A program made the position numbers and the translations under genes. 13,240 nucleotides of DNA from positions 1-13,240 of the forward strand of contig JAISQU010000146.1 in assembly GCA_031274005.1 (NCBI GenBank), given 5' to 3'. The stretch comes from Spirochaetales bacterium. Lineage in GTDB: Bacteria; Spirochaetota; Spirochaetia; DTKZ01. Numbering within the stretch: the stretch's first letter is position 1; every line of letters starts with the position of its first letter. Below are positions 8,101-12,406 of the stretch, piece after piece. The notes beneath the pieces were generated by a model that worked only from the letters and a program-made list of their open reading frames with translations, did not search any database and was not told the origin of the DNA.

Positions 8101-8507
8101 AATCCGGACCGGAACTAAATCCGGAACCGCAGAAAGCGCCTGAAAAGCCTTCGCGGCAGGCCGGAAAAAAACCTGAACCTGAAGACGGGGTAAAACTTCT
8201 GGATTATCTTATGTCGCTCGCCTCCTGCCTGCCGGATAACAAACGCGCCGATTTTAAAAAATCGGATTATCCGCTGAAAATTGAAGCGGTGAAGAATATG
8301 CTCCGCGGCAAGCAGGGCCTGCATCGGGAATTTTCCGAAAAGAAAGAAGCGCCGGCCAGGCTGGCGGTCACGCAGGATAAAGTGAAAGAATCTTTCGGCT
8401 TTGTTTCCGGGCTTGCGGAATATCTTCCCAACCAGGATGTCCGGGCGGTTTTACGGGAGAAGCTGAAGGCCATTGCCGACAAGCTCGAAGGAGATAAACA
8501 GCCATGA
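5136..8507 (+). CDS. Giant TPR scaffold protein with Pro/Gln linker and acidic tandem repeats
   Basis: Four regions are visible in 1123 residues. Residues ~2-478 are about fourteen tetratricopeptide repeats of 34 residues, many with canonical signatures (EAYILLGTIYANQRQYAEA, FEKALKLDPDNPEA), forming a superhelical protein-binding surface. Residues ~540-610 are acidic with short hydrophobic patches. Residues ~616-745 are almost purely Pro/Gln/Arg. Residues 769-900 are eleven exact-length 12-residue repeats of the type DDEPELMETQPE. Residues ~1018-1123 fold into a small helical C-terminal domain with two related segments (LLDYLMSLASCLP; FGFVSGLAEYLP). There is no signal peptide or membrane span, so it is predicted cytoplasmic. 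It overlaps the LamG/FN3 gene and the HDOD gene, which suggests it scaffolds a complex with the latter. The partner and function are not known to me. Confidence 0.85.
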   Translation: MNSDEKLAGAKEAFKLGNYEAAEKASLKVIKDSPKLPEAYILLGTIYANQRQYAEAAKQFEKALKLDPDNPEANNNLGVIYRQMGKLGQSLKAIEKSIDLNPRSAEMWYNLGNVHKMDDNIPAAIDAYSKAIELDPEFVRAYNNMGTLYEKMGDYSKAADVFNRGLRSDPNHPMLRYNLGISYQAMGNLEGAKKQFEAAVRSRPGWVDGLNNLGIVLQNTGQYDESIQIFKEILTIEPKNLMANNNIASILAQQGRTKEAVEYFKKALQENPNYGKAAVNLGQLLGQQTSNDALEDMQWLVSKNPDNADLGLQYASALFQANKYLEAEKQTQTVLKRNPGDTRALRIMGTICFRTGRKKKGLEYFNQILKNDPNDTSFYLDISRALKDTGDYDGALEEVTKFLKNDPSSAAALNLYGEILLDQERGDEALEHFRKIHEEFPDNGEIIANLARAYQQAGKRESAIEAVNDLVNLQGKRATPEDITRLNSSLDLYEKTVEAFENDHKDAWARSLSRLGKLAMASSNPADAGDGSLLVDGYPEMDEDSIPILDFGGDAAEQPEEPEEAKNIDDELLVLDNVLPFFNLPEEGGLPQGFMGGGGAPQGTSGEIPEDSPPVKPAAARPSPPRRQPQPQREQLQPRQQPPPGQQWEPPPGQQPQQEQWQPPQQQQPPPPPGQQQSPSLPPLQQPSPPPGQQQTPPAPPRRQPQPPQQRMPQPQQPPPQQRQPGRKKPAGPQPPDPEPPDEAAGPVMEEPEIAEFQEDPEIAGDPAEENEPELMETQPEDDEPELMETGPEDDEPEMMETEPEEDEPELMETESEDDEPELMETGLEDDEPELMETESEDDESELMETQLEDDEPELMETQPGEDEPELMETGLEDDEPEMMETQPENDESELMGAQPEEDAAEPNGVEAIPETEDADEGPPELTEKIPEEEEPDTPAKSKPAPQTEEERPSGREPVIPPEDTLGSEEEIESKLDKIDEEEIPPPHKSGPELNPEPQKAPEKPSRQAGKKPEPEDGVKLLDYLMSLASCLPDNKRADFKKSDYPLKIEAVKNMLRGKQGLHREFSEKKEAPARLAVTQDKVKESFGFVSGLAEYLPNQDVRAVLREKLKAIADKLEGDKQP
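6981..7360 (+). repeat. Pro/Gln-rich low-complexity coding segment
   Basis: Irregular CCGCCGGGGCAGCAA-type units encode PPPGQQ and QPQ motifs at residues ~616-745 of the TPR protein. The composition is strongly GC-rich and differs from the flanking coding sequence. The segment is probably a disordered, extended tether between the TPR superhelix and the acidic repeats, and is prone to replication slippage. Confidence 0.8.
7440..7835 (+). repeat. Eleven in-frame 36-bp tandem repeats
   Basis: The 396 bases divide exactly into eleven 36-bp units encoding variants of E-D-D-E-P-E-L-M-E-T-x-P/L/S. The core PELMET is nearly invariant (twice PEMMET, twice SELM); the last two positions rotate among Q-P, G-P, E-P, E-S, G-L and Q-L. 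The units have diverged by silent and conservative changes, so the array is maintained by selection or is no longer freshly duplicated. There are no spacers, so it is a coding minisatellite. Confidence 0.9.
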
Positions 8508-9376
8508 ACGCCGAAGAAAATCTCGCAAAAGTCAGCGCCTACATCTCCAGAATACCCGCGCTTCCGGTAACTGTCAGCAAAATTCTGGAAATAGCGAACA
8601 ACCCCGCGACATCTCCTGTGGATCTGAACAAGGTTATAAGCCTTGATCCGGTTTTGATGGCGCGGGTATTGAAACTTATCAATTCCGCTTATTATGGGGT
8701 TACAAATCAGGTAACCTCTCTTGTGCGGGCCATCATCATGCTGGGAATCAATACGGTAAAGAACCTGGCCCTGAGTACGGCGGTTCTGGGCAACCTCAGC
8801 AAAACGGAAAATTTTCAGGCCCTTAATATGAACGGATTCTGGCGGCATTCCCTTTCTGTCGGAGTGCTTTCCAAGCTGATTGCCCGTACACGGAAAATCG
8901 ACCCCAAGATTCTGGAAGAATACTTTATAGCGGGACTTCTGCATGATATTGGGAAAATTCCGCTCAATAATACCCTGACTCAGGAATTTATTCAGGCCAT
9001 GAGTCAGGCGGACAGGGATCACATCCCCCTGTACAGGGCGGAAGAGGAATATGTGGGTTTTGATCACTGCCGCGCCGGGTTTATTATTGGTTCGGCCTGG
9101 AAATTCGGCGCCGAAATTCTTGATGTGATTAAATGCCACCACACGCCGGAAACCTGCGCGGAAGAAAATGCATCCCTTGTGTATACCGTTGCCGCGGCGA
9201 ATTTTTATGTGAACTCAAGCGGAATAGGTTTTTCCGGCTCCCGGTATCCGGAGAAAGTCCCGGCAAAGGCGCTGGATTACCTGGGCATAAGCTGGGACAG
9301 CCTGGACACGATGCACGCCGATTTGATGCAGGAAATAGAGAAGGCCAAAATCTTTCTGAAAATCAACGAGGAATAG
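8504..9376 (+). CDS. HDOD domain signalling protein
   Basis: The 290-residue product is essentially a single HDOD domain, an HD-related output domain found in bacterial signalling and regulatory proteins. Residues 15-30 (RIPALPVTVSKILEIA) and 45-66 (ISLDPVLMARVLKLINSAYYG) are the typical N-terminal helices. GINTVKNLALSTAVLG at 81-96 is the diagnostic middle helix. His115 (FWRHS), His147-Asp148 (GLLHDIGK), His188 (FDHCRAG) and His212-His213 are HD-type positions, so metal binding is conceivable although most HDOD proteins are regarded as non-enzymatic. Start and stop are tightly coupled: ATGA overlap with the TPR gene, and its TAG is immediately followed by the next ATG. The cytoplasmic location and a signalling role with its operon neighbours are inferred. 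Confidence 0.9.
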   Translation: MNAEENLAKVSAYISRIPALPVTVSKILEIANNPATSPVDLNKVISLDPVLMARVLKLINSAYYGVTNQVTSLVRAIIMLGINTVKNLALSTAVLGNLSKTENFQALNMNGFWRHSLSVGVLSKLIARTRKIDPKILEEYFIAGLLHDIGKIPLNNTLTQEFIQAMSQADRDHIPLYRAEEEYVGFDHCRAGFIIGSAWKFGAEILDVIKCHHTPETCAEENASLVYTVAAANFYVNSSGIGFSGSRYPEKVPAKALDYLGISWDSLDTMHADLMQEIEKAKIFLKINEE

Positions 9377-10309
9377 ATGAAAAAGGCAGTCCGTTTCAGA
9401 TTCTGGGGCGTCCGGGGGTCAATACCCTGCCCCGGCCCGGACACTGTGCGTACAGGGGGAAACACAGCCTGCATTGAGCTGCGTTTTGGCGAAGAAAACA
9501 GGCTTGTCATTATCGACGCGGGTTCAGGTATAAGAGCCCTGGGCGACTTTGTTATGAAAAATGATTTGCCCAAAGGTCCTGTAGATACGGATATCCTTAT
9601 ATCTCATACGCACTGGGATCATATTATGGGGTTTCCTTTTTTTACGCCTATTTATATCAAAAGCACAAACCTTCGTATCTACGGCCCTGTGAGCTATGAG
9701 GAAGAAAACCTGGAAGAAATTATCGGCGGCCAGCTGCGCTACCGCTACTTTCCGGTGCGGCAGGATGAGCTTTCCGCGCATATTGAATACAGGGAACTGA
9801 AGGAAGCATCCTTTGAAATAGGGGAAGGAATTTTTATTACAACAAAATACCTGAATCATCCTATTTTGTGTCTTGGCTACCGTTTTGAATACGGTGGCAA
9901 GATTTTCTGCACTGCCTACGATACGGAACCTTTTCGCAATGTCTTTCCTACCGACCCGAATGACCCCAGCTATGACGCCGCCGCCGCGGAGGAAGGAGAG
10001 CTTGCCGCGGAGGAAGAAAACAAAAAACTCGTGCGGTTTCTTCAGGGCGCGGATGTACTTGTGTTCGACGCCCAGTATACTTTGCAGGAGTATAAGGCTT
10101 CAAAAATCGGATGGGGCCACAGCACTTTTGAGCACGCCGTGAATACGGCCCACAAGGCCGGCGTAAAAAAGCTGTTTTTCTTTCACCATGATCCGCTGAG
10201 GACGGACGCCCAGCTTGATGAGTTTGCCGCGAAATACCGCGCCATGGTGAAGGGCAAAACCCCGCTCGTCATTGAGGTTGCCCGCGAAGGCTATGAGTTT
10301 GAGGTTTGA
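9377..10309 (+). CDS. MBL-fold hydrolase, phosphodiesterase / RNase Z-like
   Basis: A 310-residue metallo-beta-lactamase-fold protein with no signal peptide. The N-terminus FRFWGVRGSIPCPG followed by RTGGNTACIEL is typical of the cyclic-phosphodiesterase/RNase Z-like branch. Metal ligands are visible: His77-x-His79-x-Asp81-His82 (SHTHWDH), His161 (NHP), Asp182 (YDTEP) and His248 (WGHST); Asp231 (FDAQYT) lies in the usual late motif. An acidic Ala/Glu-rich insertion covers ~199-216. The enzyme should bind two metal ions and hydrolyse a phosphodiester, perhaps a cyclic nucleotide or RNA end; substrate cannot be told from sequence. The ATG directly follows the HDOD stop, so the two are translated together, and a signalling-related substrate is plausible. 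No strong ribosome-binding site is needed given this coupling. Confidence 0.88.
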   Translation: MKKAVRFRFWGVRGSIPCPGPDTVRTGGNTACIELRFGEENRLVIIDAGSGIRALGDFVMKNDLPKGPVDTDILISHTHWDHIMGFPFFTPIYIKSTNLRIYGPVSYEEENLEEIIGGQLRYRYFPVRQDELSAHIEYRELKEASFEIGEGIFITTKYLNHPILCLGYRFEYGGKIFCTAYDTEPFRNVFPTDPNDPSYDAAAAEEGELAAEEENKKLVRFLQGADVLVFDAQYTLQEYKASKIGWGHSTFEHAVNTAHKAGVKKLFFFHHDPLRTDAQLDEFAAKYRAMVKGKTPLVIEVAREGYEFEV

Positions 10310-10314
10310 GGCCC

Positions 10315-10332
10315 CGCCCTTTAGGACGTTTT
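10315..10332 (+). terminator. Weak candidate terminator of the four-gene operon
   Basis: CGCCCT (10315-10320) faces AGGACG (10323-10328) with one mismatch and a very short loop, followed by TTTT. It lies six bases after the MBL gene stop. The stem is short and imperfect. Confidence 0.3.
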
Positions 10333-10548
10333 GAACCCGGTAAGGCTTTGTTTGTTGGGGTATGAACCCGCATACAATCCATACTTTGCAGAACGACTAT
10401 ACCTCGGCCTTCGGGCAGGATAAACGCATAATGATTCCATAAGAGACGCCAAAAAAATGAGAGTTTTGGGAAAGCCTCTATAATGTATTCATTTCAGATT
10501 TAGTTATAAATGAAATAAAAGGAGCTTCCCAGCCAGAATTATAATATT
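10333..10548. other. Intergenic region between convergent genes
   Basis: No credible gene is present. A small hairpin with a TTCG tetraloop (GCC-TTCG-GGC within CCTCGGCC...GGCAGG) lies near 10401-10417. A long imperfect inverted repeat occupies 10467-10531: outer arms TGGGAAAGCCTC and GAGCTTCCCA, inner arms TCATTT (near 10488-10493) and AAATGA. It sits just downstream of the NYN gene and could terminate that minus-strand transcript, since T-rich sequence (CATTTTTTTGG on the minus strand) follows. Confidence 0.4.
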
Positions 10549-11094
10549 TTAGTGGAAGTCGGAATTTTGTTTGAGGTTTACGGCGTACTGATTTTGGGGA
10601 ATGACGATCCCTACTCTTTTGGCGGGGCATAGCTTTTTGACGATAGCGGTTACCGGGGAAAGGTCGCTGTCGCCGGACATAATGAGGGCGGTGTCGAACA
10701 GATCTTGAACGGCGCCTGAAACGATGGCGAGGGCTATGTTTATATCGGTCTTTTTTTCTTCGTGGGTTTTATAGGAACCCCTGCAGAGGGGGCATTTTTT
10801 GTCCTTTTCAGTGAATTTACCAAGAATGACTTTTACCCCAACGGAGCGGAGGGCATTGATATACCTGATGTGTTTCTTGCTCTTGGAGGGAAGCCATTCG
10901 GCAAGGGCAGAAAAGTAATAGACCTCAGTTACTTCTTCGGTGTTGGGGTTTATGAATTGGTGAGACAGTTCCAGAAGGTTGAGCCGGCGGCAATCGGGGT
11001 GTGAAAACTGGAGGGTGCTGTGATAGAGATTGAAGCCGTCTTCTATATAGACGCTTATCCTTGTTTTGGGTACCAAAAGTTTAGGGTTGGGCAT
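10549..11094 (-). CDS. NYN-domain (LabA/DUF88-like) putative RNase
   Basis: A 181-residue PIN-like NYN domain protein. The first strand and acidic residue are in VYIEDGFNLYHS (Asp19), the family usually reading YIDGFNLY, so one residue appears inserted. Further acidic positions are Asp117 (EKKTDINIALAI) and Asp142/Asp144 (LIMSGDSDLSP). YYFSALAEW, SKKHIRYINALRSVGVKVILG and a CPLC pair at Cys101/Cys104 are typical. These Asp residues form the metal-binding nuclease site in NYN proteins, which act or are predicted to act on RNA. The protein stops at LKQNSDFH; family members that I recall continue another ~30-40 residues after an ADF/SDF motif, so the C-terminus may be lost. No Shine-Dalgarno is evident before the ATG. 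Confidence 0.85.
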   Translation of the reverse strand: MPNPKLLVPKTRISVYIEDGFNLYHSTLQFSHPDCRRLNLLELSHQFINPNTEEVTEVYYFSALAEWLPSKSKKHIRYINALRSVGVKVILGKFTEKDKKCPLCRGSYKTHEEKKTDINIALAIVSGAVQDLFDTALIMSGDSDLSPVTAIVKKLCPAKRVGIVIPQNQYAVNLKQNSDFH

Positions 11095-11122
11095 GACGTT
11101 TTATTCGCAGGCGCCCGTTTAA

Positions 11123-11146
11123 TACCCAAGAGCTTGCTCCTGGGTA
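11123..11146 (-). repeat. REP-like palindrome
   Basis: On the minus strand TACCCAGGAGC and GCTCTTGGGTA form an 11-position inverted repeat with one G-U and only AA between, flanked by AAC and TTAAACGGGC. The layout resembles REP/IS200-type hairpins scattered in bacterial genomes and mobilised by Y1 transposases, but no transposase is in the window. It sits between the possible 21-aa ORF and the NYN gene. Confidence 0.5.
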
Positions 11147-11154
11147 GTTCATTG

Positions 11155-11220
11155 TCAAAAGCGAATGCTTGAGGCAATCATCACCATCCTTTCCTTGCGG
11201 CAAACGGAACAAAGCGACAT
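11155..11220 (-). CDS. Possible 21-aa small ORF with a CxxC pair
   Basis: An ATG at 11218-11220 follows a strong Shine-Dalgarno, GGAGGA with six-base spacing, that abuts a hairpin (CGGAC-CGAAT-GTCCG on the plus strand, 11232-11246). The product starts MSLCSVCRKERMV and ends at a TGA shortly before the REP-like palindrome. The Cys-x-x-Cys could bind metal only in an oligomer. It might be a real small protein, a leader peptide, or a gene truncated by the palindrome's insertion. I recognise no family. Support rests on the ribosome-binding site alone. Confidence 0.3.
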   Translation of the reverse strand: MSLCSVCRKERMVMIASSIRF

Positions 11221-11250
11221 ATGGGCTCCTCCGGACCGAATGTCCGTGCG

Positions 11251-11280
11251 ATAAAAAAAATGCCGAACGCAACGTTCGGC
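11251..11280 (-). terminator. Strong intrinsic terminator, minus strand
   Basis: Perfect 8-bp stem GCCGAACG / CGTTCGGC (11262-11269, 11273-11280) with a three-base loop; read on the minus strand it is followed directly by ATTTTTTTTAT. It ends the candidate RNA that starts near 11350. Confidence 0.85.
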
Positions 11281-11350
11281 GGGAGCAAGTGTACGTCCCC
11301 TGGGTTTCCCCAAGAGTATTGGCGTATTAGGCCAAAGCACTTGCGGGTAC
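11251..11350 (-). ncRNA. Candidate ~100-nt structured small RNA
   Basis: A consensus promoter ends at 11357 and a strong terminator lies at 11251-11280, leaving a transcript of about 100 nt with no convincing ORF. By eye the body folds as a three-way junction: GCAAGTG (about 11338-11344) pairs with CACTTGC near the terminator; inside are hairpins TTGGC-CTAATAC-GCCAA and CTTGGG-GAAA-CCCAGG (one G-U), the second closed by a GNRA tetraloop. I see no matches to 6S, SRP, tmRNA, RNase P or common riboswitch cores. It could be a standalone sRNA or a leader for the minus-strand genes downstream; no sequence complementary to the terminator stem, as an antiterminator would need, is obvious. Function unknown. 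Confidence 0.5.
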
Positions 11351-11356
11351 ATTTCT

Positions 11357-11386
11357 AGTATAGGGCTAAAACGAGAAGATTGTCAA
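11357..11386 (-). promoter_or_regulatory. Consensus promoter driving the candidate sRNA
   Basis: On the minus strand TTGACA (11381-11386) is a perfect -35 and TATACT (11357-11362) a near-perfect -10, with 18 bases between. Transcription would start around 11350. It is the best promoter match in the window. Confidence 0.75.
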
Positions 11387-11391
11387 GGGAA

Positions 11392-11633
11392 AATTTGGTT
11401 AGGAGTGCATCAATTTTTTCCGTGCAAAATCACCGGAAGCCCTTGGGCCGCGCCAGGGAGTGAGCGACCGTCTTGTGTAAAGACGCTTACAAAATTGCCT
11501 TGCAATTTTTCGGGTCTGATTTTTACGGCTTGGTTAGGCTACGGCGGAACCCCCGGAAAGCCCGGTTTTTTGCTTCGCAAAAAAGGCGCACGGAAAAAAT
11601 TGGTGCACCCTCGCACCCTTGAATAACCAAATT
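11392..11633. repeat. MITE-like element with terminal inverted repeats
   Basis: The outer pair AATTTGGTTA (11392-11401) and TAACCAAATT (11624-11633) and the inner 21-base pair 11405-11425 / 11588-11608 (one mismatch; core CAATTTTTTCCGTGC) are inverted relative to each other. The right arm carries about 15 extra bases between the two blocks. The ~240-bp interior has three small hairpins (GTCTT/AAGAC; AAAATTGC-CTT-GCAATTTT; TTTTTTGC-TTC-GCAAAAAA) and no convincing gene. No clear target-site duplication is seen. The left end lies five bases from the -35 box of the candidate RNA. Confidence 0.5.
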
Positions 11634-11654
11634 GCCCCGGAGTAAGCGTTTTTT

Positions 11655-11692
11655 CGCCAAACGCAACATTCCTCTATGTATTGGCGCTTTTT
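11655..11692 (+). terminator. Possible terminator hairpin
   Basis: CGCCAA (11655-11660) and TTGGCG (11681-11686) enclose a 20-base loop and are followed by CTTTTTCTC. The stem is short for so large a loop, and no plus-strand gene upstream clearly needs it. Confidence 0.3.
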
Positions 11693-11744
11693 CTCTATGG
11701 GCTGCCGGAGCTTTCTGTGGGATATTTTTTATGGAGAGTGACGA

Positions 11745-11771
11745 TTTCAAACTATCAAATTTTGAAATTTG
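11745..11771. promoter_or_regulatory. AT-rich palindrome upstream of the 60-aa gene
   Basis: CAAATTT-TG-AAATTTG (11756-11771) is a perfect 7-bp dyad, overlapping a second pair TTTCAAA (11745-11751) / TTTGAAA (11761-11767). It ends 17 bases before the -35 box of the next gene, a reasonable place for a regulator site. Confidence 0.4.
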
Positions 11772-11787
11772 TTCAGGATACGACTGA

Positions 11788-11816
11788 TTGACTGGTATAT
11801 CTCTAAGTGATACTAT
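11788..11816 (+). promoter_or_regulatory. Promoter of the 60-aa gene
   Basis: TTGACT (11788-11793) and TACTAT (11811-11816) are separated by 17 bases. The -10 lies at the centre of the dyad at 11796-11834, so transcription starts inside it and occupation of the dyad would block the promoter. Confidence 0.6.
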
Positions 11817-11834
11817 ATATCATTCGGAGATATA
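11796..11834. promoter_or_regulatory. Two-tier dyad spanning the -10 box and ribosome-binding site
   Basis: TATATCTC (11796-11803) mirrors GAGATATA (11827-11834); within it TGATA (11808-11812) mirrors TATCA (11818-11822) around CTATA. Spacers are TAAG and TTCG, equal in length, so the whole 39 bases are symmetric in layout. The right outer arm contains most of the GGAG ribosome-binding site, 8 bases before the ATG. It is a likely operator for a dimeric or tetrameric repressor. Confidence 0.6.
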
Positions 11835-11837
11835 CGC

Positions 11838-12020
11838 ATGAAGGAAAAAAGTATTCTTATGAAAATACTGCAAATGTCCCTTGAAAAAAGGCTTGAAATG
11901 CTTTCCGAAAGGCAAAAGACCTATGTACAGGGCTATCTGGACGGCATTTTACAGGCATGCAAGCCGCTGAAATTGAATGGAGATACGCCCCGGCAAAACA
12001 GGGAGCATGAAAAGAAGTAA
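11838..12020 (+). CDS. Small hydrophilic protein, 60 aa
   Basis: The start is set by GGAG eight bases upstream and by the promoter just before it. The product is charged and mostly helical: MKILQMSLEKRLEMLSERQK, then TYVQGYLDGILQA, then a basic/polar tail rich in Lys, Asn and Arg. The LSERQKTYVQGYLDG segment is reminiscent of the C-terminal helix of small helix-turn-helix or regulatory proteins ('LSE.Q..YV.G...G'), but no DNA-binding domain is visible and I do not name a family. It is the only gene in the window whose promoter and ribosome-binding site are enclosed in a dyad, so its expression is probably tightly controlled, perhaps by itself. Its last ~15 codons share a diverged repeat with the region after the next gene. 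Confidence 0.6.
   Translation: MKEKSILMKILQMSLEKRLEMLSERQKTYVQGYLDGILQACKPLKLNGDTPRQNREHEKK
11963..12005 (+). repeat. Direct repeat, copy A
   Basis: GCCGCTGAAATTGAATGG ... CAAAACAGGGAG inside the end of the 60-aa gene. Copy B is at 12336-12375. The two blocks match at 17/18 and 12/12 positions; the spacers between them (13 and 10 bases) do not match. Confidence 0.7.
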
Positions 12021-12057
12021 TGACATAGTGGTAATCGGCGCAGCGGGAGATAAGCCC

Positions 12058-12072
12058 TCACGCCTGGCGTGA
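12058..12072. other. Small perfect hairpin after the 60-aa gene
   Basis: TCACGC-CTG-GCGTGA, 6-bp stem with a three-base loop. No U-tract follows (AGGATATC), so it is a weak terminator candidate or a processing or binding site. Confidence 0.3.
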
Positions 12073-12112
12073 AGGATATCAATAAACAAATTTTATTTTT
12101 AAGGAGTTATGT

Positions 12113-12343
12113 ATGGCGAACGGACAACAAAAAAATCTGGCGGTAGGTGTTATCCTGACGATTTTCTTCGGCGGGCTTGGCATGTTCTACACCAGCGTCA
12201 AGTGGGGAATAATCGGTATCATTGGAGAAGCGATTGCCTGGGCCACGATTATCGTCTTCATTGGCGTTATACTGATCCCCCTCTGGCATATCGTATGCAT
12301 CATTATCACGGTGCTCAGCATTAACAAGCAAAACGGCCGCTGA
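12113..12343 (+). CDS. TM2-like small membrane protein, 76 aa
   Basis: The ATG at 12113 is preceded by AAGGAG seven bases upstream (an overlapping ATG at 12109 opens another frame and is ignored). After a short polar start (MANGQQKN) two hydrophobic segments follow: residues ~9-26 (LAVGVILTIFFGGLGMFY) and ~32-68 (a long Ile/Val/Ala-rich stretch that may be one or two helices). The FFGGLGMFYTSVKWGIIG turn resembles the TM2 domain (G.GLH.FYLG....G) of small inner-membrane proteins found in many bacteria, whose biochemical role is unclear. It is in the inner membrane by prediction. It is followed 63 bases later by the exported LPP20-like gene in the same direction, so the two may be co-transcribed. 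Confidence 0.75.
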   Translation: MANGQQKNLAVGVILTIFFGGLGMFYTSVKWGIIGIIGEAIAWATIIVFIGVILIPLWHIVCIIITVLSINKQNGR

Positions 12344-12375
12344 AATCGAATGGTACTGTTCATCAAAACAGGGAG
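12336..12375 (+). repeat. Direct repeat, copy B
   Basis: GCCGCTGAAATCGAATGG ... CAAAACAGGGAG across the stop codon of the TM2-like gene. It is a diverged copy of 11963-12005, where the same blocks are coding. Confidence 0.7.
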
Positions 12376-12383
12376 AACCATTC
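12348..12383. other. Two-tier hairpin between the TM2-like and LPP20-like genes
   Basis: GAATGGT (12348-12354) pairs with ACCATTC (12377-12383), and CTGTT with AACAG inside, closing a CATCAA loop. The structure partly overlaps direct repeat B. No U-tract follows, so it may stabilise or process the shared mRNA rather than end it. Confidence 0.4.
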
Positions 12384-12406
12384 CCATAAACCAAAAAAGG
12401 AGAATC

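Noticed and set aside
11281..11350. Twister ribozyme, because of CCUAAUACGCCAAU in the candidate RNA
   Set aside because: The flanking P1 strands and the conserved CCC-AAG-CCC region are missing; UUGGC/GCCAA closes a plain hairpin around it.
11251..11350. Riboswitch or attenuator controlling the NYN gene
   Set aside because: No antiterminator sequence complementary to the terminator stem is visible and no known aptamer core matches, so a standalone RNA is preferred, without excluding a leader role.
11405..11626. 73-codon plus-strand frame inside the inverted-repeat element
   Set aside because: It has no ribosome-binding site, begins and ends within the inverted repeats, and its product looks like translated hairpins.
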